From: Paraburkholderia tuberum STM678
GTDB lineage: Bacteria; Pseudomonadota; Gammaproteobacteria; Burkholderiales; Burkholderiaceae
Length of the DNA stretch: 64,000 nucleotides
Assembly: GCF_902833905.1 (NCBI RefSeq)
Contig: NZ_CADFGP010000004.1
Location: 124,001-188,000, forward strand
Reading direction: 5' to 3'
The position numbers and the translations under genes are program-made. Of the stretch, positions 8,015 to 16,449 are shown piece by piece. The notes under the pieces were generated by a model. The model was not told where the DNA came from. It was given only the letters and a program-made list of their open reading frames with translations, and made no database searches. Positions within the stretch are counted from its first letter, which is position 1. Every line of letters begins with the position of its first letter.

Positions 8015-9079
8015 CTAGCCGACCGCGACCTGGCGCAATACCGGGCGCCGCGACGTTTCAATCAAGGCGGAATAGCCGTCGATATAGTTCTGCGCCATCG
8101 TTTTCGAACTGAAGCGGCGTTCGAACTGGGCGCGGATTTCGATGCGCGACAGCTCGTCGAGACGCTGCAGAGCCGCTACCGCGCCTTGCACGTCCTCGAC
8201 GATATAGCCGGTCACGCCGTGGTCGATCACCTCAGGCACGGAGCCGCGGTTGAACGCGATAACCGGCGTGCCGCAGGCCATCGACTCGATCATCACGAGG
8301 CCGAACGGCTCGGACCAGTCGATCGGGAACAGCAGCGCCTTCGCGCCCGACAGAAACTCGGGTTTCTGCGCCTCGTTGATCTCGCCGACGAACTCGACAT
8401 GCGCCATCGACAGCAGCGGCTCGATCTCGCGCTTGAAGTACTCCATGTCGACCTTGTCCACCTTGGCGGCGATCTTCAGCGGCAGACCGCTTTGCGCGGC
8501 GATCCTGATAGCTGTATCGACGCGTTTTTCCGGGCAGATGCGGCCGAGGAACGCGAGATATTCGGGCTTCTTGTGCGGCTGCGGCGTCAGCAACTGGTCC
8601 GGCAGACCGTGATAGATCGTGTTGAGCCAGTTGGCCTGCTGCAGCGGCAGACGCTGCGAATCCGAAATCGACACGACCGGCACATGCGAGAACGCGTCGA
8701 ACACCGGCTGTAATTCCGGCAGGTCGAGACGACCGTGCAGCGTGGTCACGAACGGCGTGTCCATCGTCGTGAACAGGGGGAACGGCAGGTAGTCGAGATG
8801 AAAATGCAGCACGTCGAACTCGTGCGCGATCTTGCGGACCTTTTCCATCATCAGCACGTGCGGCGCCAATGCATCGCGAATCGTCGGATCGAGGCGCAGC
8901 GCGCGCGGCCAGCATGCCTCGAGATTGGCGGACGTGACCGAGTCGCCGCTCGCGAACAGCGTGACGTCATGGCCGAGCTCGACCAGCGCTTCGGTCAGAT
9001 ACGACACGACACGTTCGGTGCCGCCATAGAGTTTCGGTGGGACAGCTTCGTAGAGCGGCGCGACTTGTGCGATTCGCAT
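8015..9079 (-). CDS. Family 4 glycosyltransferase
   Basis: A 354-residue GT-B fold glycosyltransferase. The N-terminal half opens with MRIAQVAPLYEAVPPKLYGG, containing the glycine-rich acceptor-side loop (YGGTER). The C-terminal donor-binding half has FLGRICPEKRVDTAIRIA, EFVGEI, and the EX7E-type region PFGLVMIESMACGTPVIAF. The start at 9079 has GGAGA 6 bases upstream; the longer frame adds a basic leader with no binding site. Substrate and product are unknown. It is a single gene, divergent from flhDC across the 800-base regulatory region. Confidence 0.9.
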   Translation of the reverse strand: MRIAQVAPLYEAVPPKLYGGTERVVSYLTEALVELGHDVTLFASGDSVTSANLEACWPRALRLDPTIRDALAPHVLMMEKVRKIAHEFDVLHFHLDYLPFPLFTTMDTPFVTTLHGRLDLPELQPVFDAFSHVPVVSISDSQRLPLQQANWLNTIYHGLPDQLLTPQPHKKPEYLAFLGRICPEKRVDTAIRIAAQSGLPLKIAAKVDKVDMEYFKREIEPLLSMAHVEFVGEINEAQKPEFLSGAKALLFPIDWSEPFGLVMIESMACGTPVIAFNRGSVPEVIDHGVTGYIVEDVQGAVAALQRLDELSRIEIRAQFERRFSSKTMAQNYIDGYSALIETSRRPVLRQVAVG

Positions 9080-9524
9080 GCGTTTTCTCCTGTGTCGATC
9101 AGAGTTAGCGCTGTGGCGCCGACCCGGATCCCATGCGGATTTTTGATACTTACCGGGGCTTCGCACCACGGCTGAATGGCGCGTGGTACGTATGCCTAAC
9201 CGGACGGTTGGGCGCGGTTTGCCCCGCCCGAGGGTGCTCCGAAATAGCTATCGGGTAATCCCTTAGCCTTCATTATCGGGATCGACCGCGGTAATTCGAG
9301 TTATTTTTCAAACGCTTAATGTTGTTACAGCGCGAAACATCGACCGTTACAGCTGCCGCGCAAGGTCGAGCCGCCAACAGGTCCCCATCATCGGGAAGCG
9401 TAATTCCACCGACTTAATCAGGCTCGACAGGCGAAATGCACCGTAGCAAGCGGCGGACCCGAGGGTCGGGATGCGCCGGGAAAGATCTCTAACCGAGCCA
9501 GATTGCAGCCGGGTGAAAACGTCT

Positions 9525-9530
9525 TATAAT
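9525..9530 (+). promoter_or_regulatory. Candidate flhDC promoter -10 box (TATAAT)
   Basis: Perfect TATAAT in an otherwise GC-rich region. TTGCAG at 9503-9508 could serve as a weak -35 with a 16-base spacer. A start here would give a leader of about 340 bases before flhD, placing the palindromes inside the transcript. Confidence 0.45.
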
Positions 9531-9677
9531 TCTTTTCCACCGTTTTACGGTGCGGCGGCGAAGTTCTGAAAACTCACCATCCGGTACACGCCGCAGCCGT
9601 ATAAATTCCCAGCGCGCATCGTCAGTCCCGCCCCGCGCATCAATTCGACCCAATTCGTGCCTCGCCGCAACCCGGGT

Positions 9678-9696
9678 TGTAGGAATAATTCCTACA
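9678..9696. promoter_or_regulatory. Perfect inverted repeat, LuxR/NarL-type operator candidate
   Basis: TGTAGGAATAATTCCTACA: two 9-bp half sites around one central A, about 185 bases before flhD. The core TAGGAAT-ATTCCTA resembles sites for NarL/FixJ-type response regulators such as RcsB (which represses flhDC in enterics) and BvgA. The binder here is unknown. Confidence 0.55.
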
Positions 9697-9700
9697 CAAA

Positions 9701-9718
9701 TGACGGATTAATCCGTCA
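9701..9718. promoter_or_regulatory. Perfect 18-bp palindrome
   Basis: TGACGGATTAATCCGTCA reads the same on both strands. Its centre is about 22 bp, or two helical turns, from the centre of the preceding inverted repeat, and CCCAGCTGGG (9719-9728) follows directly. This looks like a stacked operator array. The cognate regulator is not known. Confidence 0.55.
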
Positions 9719-9879
9719 CCCAGCTGGGGTGTCTCTCCGATTTTCGGCTGTGCCCCCTTTCGAGACAATGCTTGCAAGACCAGAGACGAGCGGATTCGCG
9801 CGGATTCAGCGCGCGCGTTCGAGCAAACGTTTCCGCAAAAAATCGGCCTGACCAGCCGGGCATACGAACGGGGGAAATC

Positions 9880-10200
9880 ATGAGCACGACTAGCCATATG
9901 CTCAGTGAGATCAGGGAAGTCAATCTTTCCTATCTGCTGCTCGCCCAGCGTCTGCTGCGCGAAGACAAGCCGATGGGCATGTTCCGCATGGGTATTTCGG
10001 ACCAGCTGGCCGACGTGCTCGCCAATCTGTCGTTGGCGCAGACCGTCAAGCTCGCGGCGTCCAACCAGATGCTGTGCCGCTTCCGCTTCGACGATCACGC
10101 GGTGCTGTCCGCCCTCGCGGACAAGGACAAGTCCAGCGCGATGGCGCAGGCTCATTCGGCGATCCTGATGGCGAGCCAGCCGGTCGAGCAGATCGGCTGA
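9880..10200 (+). CDS. flhD: Flagellar master transcriptional activator subunit FlhD
   Basis: A 106-residue protein matching FlhD, which with FlhC forms the FlhD4C2 activator of flagellar class II promoters. The segment SEIREVNLSYLLLAQRLLREDKP and the following MGMFRMG are typical of the N-terminal dimerisation region. The ATG at 9880 has GGGGGAA 4-5 bases upstream, and the longer frame has no site. The TGA of flhD overlaps the ATG of flhC by one base, indicating coupled translation. Confidence 0.97.
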   Translation: MSTTSHMLSEIREVNLSYLLLAQRLLREDKPMGMFRMGISDQLADVLANLSLAQTVKLAASNQMLCRFRFDDHAVLSALADKDKSSAMAQAHSAILMASQPVEQIG

Positions 10201-10850
10201 TGGCCAGTAAGAGCGTCGTACTCGAAGTCCGGGAAATCACCCTCGCGATCGAGCTGATCGAACTGGGCGCGCGTCTGCAATTGCTGGAGGCGGAAACCAG
10301 CCTGTCGCGCGACCGGCTCGTCAAGCTGTACAAGGAATTGAAAGGGGTGTCGCCGCCCAAGGGCATGCTGCCGTTTTCGACCGACTGGTTCATGACCTGG
10401 CAGCCGAACTTTCATTCGTCGCTGTTCTACAACATCTACCGTTTCATGGCCGGTCACGGCGGCTGCCGCGCGATCGAATCGATCGTGAAGAGCTACCGGC
10501 TGTATCTCGAGCACGTGCAGTTGCACGACGACGAGCCGGTGCTCAGTCTCACGCGCGCCTGGACGCTGGTGCGCTTCTTCGACTCGGGCATGCTGCAGAT
10601 GAGCGCCTGCCGCCGCTGCGGCGGCCACTTCGTCGCGCACGCGCACGATCCGCAGCACGGGTTCGTGTGCGGGCTGTGTCAGCCGCCGTCGCGCGCGGGC
10701 AAGACGAAGAAGGCGGCGCAAACGCGGGCCGAGCGGCAAATCGCCGTCGCCCGAGTCCCGGCCGAGGTGCCGCAAGTGTCCGACGCGCGAGCTCACGAGG
10801 CCCGCTGCCCCGCCCCCACGCTCGATACCGTCGTCACCGCCGAAGTCTGA
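10200..10850 (+). CDS. flhC: Flagellar master transcriptional activator subunit FlhC
   Basis: A 216-residue FlhC. The conserved WFMTWQPNFHSSLFYNIYRF region is at about residues 63-82. A zinc site of four cysteines, CRRCGGHF and CGLC, lies near residues 138-161. The start ATG at 10200 overlaps the flhD stop. Beyond the zinc site, a tail of about 50 residues rich in Ala, Arg and Pro (KTKKAAQTRAERQIAV...) extends past the usual C-terminus seen in enterics; this tail is common in betaproteobacteria. It acts in the cytoplasm on flagellar class II promoters. Confidence 0.97.
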   Translation: MASKSVVLEVREITLAIELIELGARLQLLEAETSLSRDRLVKLYKELKGVSPPKGMLPFSTDWFMTWQPNFHSSLFYNIYRFMAGHGGCRAIESIVKSYRLYLEHVQLHDDEPVLSLTRAWTLVRFFDSGMLQMSACRRCGGHFVAHAHDPQHGFVCGLCQPPSRAGKTKKAAQTRAERQIAVARVPAEVPQVSDARAHEARCPAPTLDTVVTAEV

Positions 10851-10950
10851 GCAGCACGCGTTGAGGCAGCGCAAGCCTCTGGTTTACACCGGACTCGAGC
10901 GCCGTCTTTTTCCCCAAAGTTTTCCGCCCCGGTGCCGTAAACCTGACTAA

Positions 10951-10972
10951 CGACGGTAACCGTCGCTTTTTT
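10951..10972 (+). terminator. Attenuator-like hairpin between flhC and motA
   Basis: CGACG-GTAAC-CGTCG followed by C and six T bases (10967-10972) ends only 14 bases before the motA start codon. The stem is short (5 bp), so partial termination is likely at most. Confidence 0.5.
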
Positions 10973-10986
10973 GTGAGGGCTCGGCA

Positions 10987-11847
10987 GTGCTGATTTTCGT
11001 GGGAACACTCGTGACGCTGTTGTCCGTTTTCGGCGGTTACGCGCTCGAAGGCGGCCATCTCGGCGCGCTGCTGCAACCCGTCGAGGTGCTGATGATCGTC
11101 GGCGCCGGAGTCGGCGCATTCATTCTCGGTAACGGGATGAAGACGATCCGGGCGACACTGCGCGTCATTCCGACCCTGTTCAAGGGCGCGAAGTACAACA
11201 AGGACGTCTACATGGAGCTGATGGGGCTCCTGTACGTGCTGCTCGCGAAAGCGCGCAAGGAAGGCACGCTGACGCTCGAAGCCGACATCGACGATCCGTC
11301 GAAGAGCCCGATCTTCACGCAGTACCCGAAGATCCTCGCCGACAAGCACATCATCGAGTTCCTGACCGACTACCTGCGGCTGATGGTCGGCGGCAACATG
11401 AATGCGTTCGAGATCGAAAGCCTGATGGACGAGGAGATCGAGACGCACCACCAGGAAGGCGAGGCGCCCGCGCACGCGCTGACCAAGGTCGGCGACGCGA
11501 TGCCGGCGTTCGGTATCGTCGCCGCGGTGATGGGCGTCGTGCACACGATGGCCTCGGCCGACAAGCCGCCCGCGGTGCTCGGTGAAATGATCGCGCAGGC
11601 GCTCGTCGGCACGTTCCTCGGCATTCTGCTTTCGTACGGGCTGATCGGGCCGCTCGCCAGCGTCGCCGAGCAGCGCGTGACCGAGTCGACCAAGATGTTC
11701 CAGTGCATCAAGGTGACGATCCTCGCGAGCCTGAACGGCTACGCGCCGGCGATCGCGGTCGAGTTCGGCCGCAAGGTGCTGTTCTCGACCGAGCGCCCGT
11801 CGTTCGCCGAGCTCGAAGAGCACGTGCGCCGCGTCAAGGCGAAATAA
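10987..11847 (+). CDS. motA: Flagellar motor stator protein MotA
   Basis: A 286-residue inner-membrane stator protein that, with MotB, forms the proton channel driving rotation. Four membrane segments are evident, two at the N-terminus and two around residues 170-225 (PAFGIVAAVMGVVHTM and GTFLGILLSYGLIGPLA), the latter pair holding the conserved prolines of the channel. A large charged cytoplasmic loop lies between. The start is GTG at 10987, with GAGGG upstream. It follows flhDC by 136 bases and precedes motB by 22. Confidence 0.97.
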   Translation: MLIFVGTLVTLLSVFGGYALEGGHLGALLQPVEVLMIVGAGVGAFILGNGMKTIRATLRVIPTLFKGAKYNKDVYMELMGLLYVLLAKARKEGTLTLEADIDDPSKSPIFTQYPKILADKHIIEFLTDYLRLMVGGNMNAFEIESLMDEEIETHHQEGEAPAHALTKVGDAMPAFGIVAAVMGVVHTMASADKPPAVLGEMIAQALVGTFLGILLSYGLIGPLASVAEQRVTESTKMFQCIKVTILASLNGYAPAIAVEFGRKVLFSTERPSFAELEEHVRRVKAK

Positions 11848-11869
11848 GCAGGCGACGGGAACCGATCCG

Positions 11870-12880
11870 ATGAGCAGCAAGGACAAAGACCGCGCAATCG
11901 TCGTCAAGCGCAGCGCGCCGAAAAAGTCCGGTCATCACGGCGGCGCGTGGAAGCTCGCGTACGCGGACTTCATGACCGCGATGATGGCGTTCTTCCTGCT
12001 GATGTGGCTGCTGAGTTCGGCCTCCACCGTGCAGCTGAAAGGTATCGCCGACTACTTCAACCAGCCGTTGAAGATCACGCTGTGGGGCGGCGATCGCAGC
12101 GCCGAAGACTCGAGCATCCTGAAGGGCGGCGGTCGCGACATCTCGACCGACGCGCAGGGCGTGACCCGCTCGACCGACGGCAGCAGCAGCCGCGCCGAGC
12201 GCACCGCGTCGCACAACGACGACGACTCCGTGAAGCAGCTGACGGGCGCGCTCGAACGCCAGGAACAGGTGCGTCTGCACGACCTGCAGGTCAAGCTGAT
12301 GGCGGCGATCGAGGCGAACCCGGTGCTGCGCCAGTTCAAGCAGCAGATCCGCATCGACTCGACGCTGACCGGCCTGCGCATCGAGATCGTCGACTCGCAG
12401 AAGCGGCCGATGTTCGCGACCGCACGCGACGTCGTCGAGCCGTACATGCGCGACATCCTGCGCGAGATCGGCCACACGCTGAACGACGTGCCGAACCGCA
12501 TCATCGTGCAGGGCCATACCGACGCCGTGCCGTACGCGGGCGGTGAGAAGGGCTATAGCAACTGGGAGCTGTCGGCCGACCGCGCCAACGCGTCGCGGCG
12601 CGAGCTGGTCGCGGGCGGCATGGACGAAGCGAAGGTGATGCGCGTGCTCGGTCTCGCGTCGACGCAGAACCTGAACAAGGCGGACCCGCTCGATCCGGAA
12701 AACCGTCGCATCAGCATCATCGTGTTGAACAGGAAGTCCGAGGAGGCGCTCGATCACGACGACTCCACGACGACGACCCTGTCGGACGACGCAGCCGGCT
12801 CGAAGCCGCTGCTGCAAAGACTTGCGCAGCCGGTGACGGCTGCACCGAAGTTGCCGGCGGCGGCGCCACCGGCCCAGTAA
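11870..12880 (+). CDS. motB: Flagellar motor stator protein MotB
   Basis: A 336-residue partner of MotA. It has one N-terminal membrane helix (FMTAMMAFFLLMWLLSSA) with the proton-carrying Asp33 in the YADFMTAMM motif just before it. A Ser/Asp-rich linker and plug region follow. The C-terminal OmpA-like peptidoglycan-binding domain covers about residues 190-295 (IIVQGHTDAVPYAGG, NWELSADRANASRREL). The last 40 residues are a low-complexity Ala/Pro tail. Confidence 0.97.
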   Translation: MSSKDKDRAIVVKRSAPKKSGHHGGAWKLAYADFMTAMMAFFLLMWLLSSASTVQLKGIADYFNQPLKITLWGGDRSAEDSSILKGGGRDISTDAQGVTRSTDGSSSRAERTASHNDDDSVKQLTGALERQEQVRLHDLQVKLMAAIEANPVLRQFKQQIRIDSTLTGLRIEIVDSQKRPMFATARDVVEPYMRDILREIGHTLNDVPNRIIVQGHTDAVPYAGGEKGYSNWELSADRANASRRELVAGGMDEAKVMRVLGLASTQNLNKADPLDPENRRISIIVLNRKSEEALDHDDSTTTTLSDDAAGSKPLLQRLAQPVTAAPKLPAAAPPAQ

Positions 12881-12963
12881 CAGACCGCGGCCGCCGGGCC
12901 GCGGCCCGCGCCCGACCGGCGCGCACCGCCCGGCGGCCCAGTGTTAAGCGCAGCGAGGTTTTC

Positions 12964-13341
12964 ATGATCAGGCACATCCTGGCAATCGACGATTCGGCAT
13001 CGATGCGGCAGATCCTCGCCGCGACGCTGACGGGCGCCGGCTATGAAGTCACGCTCGCGGCGGACGGCAACGAAGGGCTCGAAAACGCGCTCGCGATGGC
13101 GTTCGATCTCGTGTTGACCGACCAGCACATGCCCGGCAAGACCGGTCTCGATCTGATCACCGCGTTGCGCGGAAATCCGGCCTATCAGGCGACGCCCATC
13201 CTCGTCCTCACGACGGAATCGGGCGAACCCTTCAAAGAGGCGGCGCGCGCGGCGGGCGCGACCGGCTGGATCGAAAAGCCGCTCGACCCGGACATGCTGA
13301 CCGAGCTGGTGGCGGCGCTGGCCGAACCGGACCCGGCTTGA
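12964..13341 (+). CDS. CheY-like response regulator (first copy)
   Basis: A 125-residue single-domain receiver. Asp9/Asp10 (acid pocket), Asp53 (phospho-acceptor in LVLTDQHMPG), Thr83 (in ILVLTTES) and Lys105 (in WIEKPLDP) are all present, so it should be phosphorylated. It lies between motB and cheA. It differs from the second CheY in this window, which has the classical [10 protein letters not shown] and VVKPF segments. By position it is a CheA substrate; it may act as a phosphate sink or an alternative motor regulator. Confidence 0.92.
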   Translation: MIRHILAIDDSASMRQILAATLTGAGYEVTLAADGNEGLENALAMAFDLVLTDQHMPGKTGLDLITALRGNPAYQATPILVLTTESGEPFKEAARAAGATGWIEKPLDPDMLTELVAALAEPDPA

Positions 13342-13437
13342 TCCGCGTCATCAACACCTTTAGACACAGTACAGATAGCTCTCGACGCGCCTTTACGGCG
13401 ACTCAAGCCAGACAGGCACTCTCGCGGTGAACCAGGC

Positions 13438-15798
13438 ATGACACTCGACATCACACAGTTCTATCAGACGTTCTTCGACGAAGCGGACGAACTGCTCGCG
13501 CAGATGGAGCAATTGCTGCTCAATCTCGACGTGGCCCACCCGGACCCCGAAGACCTCGCGGCGATCTTTCGCGCCGCGCATTCGATCAAGGGCGGCGCGG
13601 CGACGTTCGGTTTCACCGCGCTCACCGAGACCACGCACATTCTCGAGTCGCTGCTCGATCGCGCGCGCAACAACGAGCTGGTGCTGCGCAAGGACATGAT
13701 CGACACGTTCCTCGAAACCAAGGACGTGCTGTCCGGCCAGCTCGCCGACTATCGCGCGAGCGCCGAGCCCGATGCGGCGGCGGCGCGCGCGATCTGCGCG
13801 AAGCTGGAGCAGCTGCACGCGGAAAGCCGCATGGGCGGCGCGCCGGCAGCGGCGGCGAGCGCCGCAACCGCGCCGGCCGTGAGCGCCCCCGCGCCCGCAG
13901 CAGCGCAGGCGACGGCAACCCAAACAACAACACAAGCAACCGCGGTACAGCAGCAAGGCGGCACCCCGCCCGAGCACGTCGTCGAACAGGCGGTGCAGGC
14001 GGCGGGCGAATGGATCGACGGCGAACCGGCACAGACCGGACAAGCCGCGGGCACGGCCGACAGCGCCGGCCCACATCTGAAAATTACGCTACGGGGCGTG
14101 GGAGAGAAAGACCAGGAACTGCTCGCCGAAGAGCTGGGCAACCTGGGCAACATCGTCGGGCAGGTCAAGAGCGGCAGCGATCTGACGCTGTGGCTCTCGA
14201 GCGACGTATCTTCCGACGACATCATCGCCGTGTGCTGCTTCGTGATCGACGAAAGTCAGATCACGATCGGCCGTGGCACCGCGCCGGTGGACGACGCGCA
14301 GCAGGGCGAACCTGGAACGCCCGACGCTGCCGCTCCGACACCGGCGCAATCCGCGCAGGTCGCGCCCGCCGCTCCCGCGGCGCAAGCGCAGGCGCAGCCG
14401 GTCCTTCACACGGAGCCCGCGGCATCATCGACCCCAGCGGCCCTCATCGCTGCGCCCGAAAGCGCACCCGCTCAGGCGGACAGCATCGAGCCGCCGCCAG
14501 CGGCACCCGCGGCGGCTCAGGCGGCGGCCAAACCGGCTTCGGCCGCGTCCGCCGATCAGGACCGCAAGGCGGCCCGTCCGGCCGCCGCGGCGGCCGGCGC
14601 CGAAGGCAGCTCGATTCGCGTCGGCGTCGAGAAGGTCGATCAGCTGATCAATCTGGTCGGCGAGCTGGTGATCACGCAGGCGATGCTCGCGGAGACCACC
14701 AGCACCTTCGATCCGGCGCTGCACGACCGGCTCTTCAACGGCATGGCGCAACTCGAGCGCAACGCGCGCGATCTGCAGGAAGCGGTGATGTCGATCCGCA
14801 TGATGCCGATGGATTACGTGTTCAGCCGCTTCCCGCGTCTGGTGCGCGATCTCGCGGCGAAACTCGGCAAGGAGGTCGAACTCGTCACCTTCGGTCAGGC
14901 GACCGAACTCGACAAGAGCCTCATCGAACGGATCATCGACCCGTTGACCCACCTCGTGCGCAACAGTCTCGACCACGGCATCGAGACCGTCGAGGCGCGG
15001 CGCGCGGCGGGCAAGGATTCGACCGGTCAGCTGGTGCTGTCGGCGGCGCACCACGGCGGCAACATCGTGATCGAGGTCAGCGACGACGGCGCGGGCCTGC
15101 GCCGCGACAAGATCCTCGCGAAGGCGGCCAAGCAGGGCATGCAGGTCAGCGACACGATGAGCGACGAGGAAGTCTGGAACCTGATCTTCCTGCCGGGCTT
15201 CTCGACCGCCGAGCAGGTCACCGACGTGTCCGGCCGCGGCGTCGGCATGGACGTGGTGAAGCGCAACATCCAGTCGATGGGCGGTCACGTCGAGATCACG
15301 TCGCACGCGGGCAAGGGCAGCACCACGCGGATCGTGCTGCCGCTCACGCTCGCGATCCTCGACGGCATGTCGGTGAAGGTCGGCAACGAGATCTTCATCC
15401 TGCCGCTGAACTTCGTGATGGAGTCGCTGCAACCGCGAGCCGAAGACATTTACACGGTCGCCAACGGCGAGCGCGTGGTGCGCGTGCGCGGCGAATACCT
15501 GCCGCTCGTCGCGCTGCACGAGGTGTTCAACGTGTCGGATGCGAAGCAGGAGCCGACCCAGGGCATCGTCACGATCATGCAGACCGAGGGACGGCGCTTC
15601 GCGATGCTGATCGATGAACTCGTCGGCCAGCAGCAGGTGGTCGTGAAGAATCTGGAAACGAACTACCGCAAGGTGCACGGCATTTCCGCGGCGACCATTC
15701 TGGGCGACGGCAGCGTCGCGCTGATCGTGGACGTCGCGGCGCTGAACCGCGAATCGCGTCATGCGCATGGGCATGCGCAGGCGATGAGCCTCGCGTAA
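13438..15798 (+). CDS. cheA: Chemotaxis histidine kinase CheA
   Basis: A 786-residue chemotaxis kinase. Order of domains: Hpt (P1) at residues 1-105 with the phospho-accepting His48 in AAHSIKGGAATFGF; an Ala/Gln-rich linker; a P2-like CheY/CheB-binding domain at about 215-285 (HLKITLRGVGEKDQ...); a long Ala/Pro linker; dimerisation P3 (from GSSIRVGVEKVDQLINLVGEL); the HATPase with N box LVRNSLDHGIE and G box VSDDGAGLRRDK; and a CheW-like P5 at the C-terminus. The linkers make it longer than the E. coli protein (about 650). Confidence 0.97.
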   Translation: MTLDITQFYQTFFDEADELLAQMEQLLLNLDVAHPDPEDLAAIFRAAHSIKGGAATFGFTALTETTHILESLLDRARNNELVLRKDMIDTFLETKDVLSGQLADYRASAEPDAAAARAICAKLEQLHAESRMGGAPAAAASAATAPAVSAPAPAAAQATATQTTTQATAVQQQGGTPPEHVVEQAVQAAGEWIDGEPAQTGQAAGTADSAGPHLKITLRGVGEKDQELLAEELGNLGNIVGQVKSGSDLTLWLSSDVSSDDIIAVCCFVIDESQITIGRGTAPVDDAQQGEPGTPDAAAPTPAQSAQVAPAAPAAQAQAQPVLHTEPAASSTPAALIAAPESAPAQADSIEPPPAAPAAAQAAAKPASAASADQDRKAARPAAAAAGAEGSSIRVGVEKVDQLINLVGELVITQAMLAETTSTFDPALHDRLFNGMAQLERNARDLQEAVMSIRMMPMDYVFSRFPRLVRDLAAKLGKEVELVTFGQATELDKSLIERIIDPLTHLVRNSLDHGIETVEARRAAGKDSTGQLVLSAAHHGGNIVIEVSDDGAGLRRDKILAKAAKQGMQVSDTMSDEEVWNLIFLPGFSTAEQVTDVSGRGVGMDVVKRNIQSMGGHVEITSHAGKGSTTRIVLPLTLAILDGMSVKVGNEIFILPLNFVMESLQPRAEDIYTVANGERVVRVRGEYLPLVALHEVFNVSDAKQEPTQGIVTIMQTEGRRFAMLIDELVGQQQVVVKNLETNYRKVHGISAATILGDGSVALIVDVAALNRESRHAHGHAQAMSLA

Positions 15799-15876
15799 CG
15801 CACGCAGCAAACGCGGCACTGACAGACATCGCAACACAACTTCAACTCAATTCATCCCAACCGTTTGGGGGCTAAC

Positions 15877-16410
15877 GTGGCAGAAGTCCAATCCATCAAT
15901 TCGAGCGTCGCAAACGCGAGCGGTACGAATGGCCGCCGCGACGCGCAGGCGGACGCCGGCGGTCAGGAATTCCTCGTCTTCACGCTCGGCGCGGAAGAGT
16001 ACGGCATCGACATCCTGAAGGTGCAGGAAATCCGCGGCTACGACAACGTGACGCGCATCGCCAACGCGCCCGAGTTCATCAAGGGCGTGATCAACCTGCG
16101 CGGCATCATCGTGCCGATCGTCGACATGCGGATCAAGTTCCATCTCGGCCGCGTCGAGTACGACCATCAGACCGTCGTGATCATCCTGAACGTCGCGCAT
16201 CGCGTGGTCGGCATGGTCGTGGACGGCGTATCGGACGTGCTGACGCTCGCGGTCGATCAGATCATGCCGGCACCGGAATTCGGCGCGACGCTGACGACCG
16301 AATACCTGACCGGTCTCGGCACGGTCGACGGCCGCATGCTGATCCTGATGGACATCGAGAAGCTGATGACCAGCTCCGAGATGTCGCTGACCGAAACGCT
16401 CGGCGTCTGA
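15877..16410 (+). CDS. cheW: Chemotaxis coupling protein CheW
   Basis: A 177-residue adaptor that links chemoreceptors to CheA. The CheW fold starts at about residue 28 ([22 protein letters not shown]) and contains the typical [14 protein letters not shown] and [10 protein letters not shown] segments. The GTG at 15877 is chosen as start because GGGGG lies 7 bases ahead; an in-frame TTG four codons upstream overlaps this site. A Ser/Asn-rich leader of about 28 residues precedes the domain. Confidence 0.95.
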   Translation: MAEVQSINSSVANASGTNGRRDAQADAGGQEFLVFTLGAEEYGIDILKVQEIRGYDNVTRIANAPEFIKGVINLRGIIVPIVDMRIKFHLGRVEYDHQTVVIILNVAHRVVGMVVDGVSDVLTLAVDQIMPAPEFGATLTTEYLTGLGTVDGRMLILMDIEKLMTSSEMSLTETLGV

Positions 16411-16449
16411 GCGCAGGCAGTAACGGAACCCGGCACAAGGAGCATCGAA

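Larger units (their letters stand above)
9080..9879. other. Long non-coding regulatory region upstream of flhDC
   Basis: Eight hundred bases without a gene separate the glycosyltransferase gene from flhD. It contains a TATAAT box, a short hairpin just behind it (CACCG-TTTTA-CGGTG, 9538-9552), and three adjacent palindromes at 9678-9728. Short open frames around 9640-9850 have no binding sites and are not called. The size suggests that flagellar master control integrates several inputs here. Confidence 0.65.

Noticed and set aside
10938..10966. A TAAA upstream of motA as a sigma-28 promoter
   Set aside because: TAAACC is present, but 15 bases later the sequence is TAACCGTC and does not resemble GCCGATAA; the region is better explained by the hairpin.
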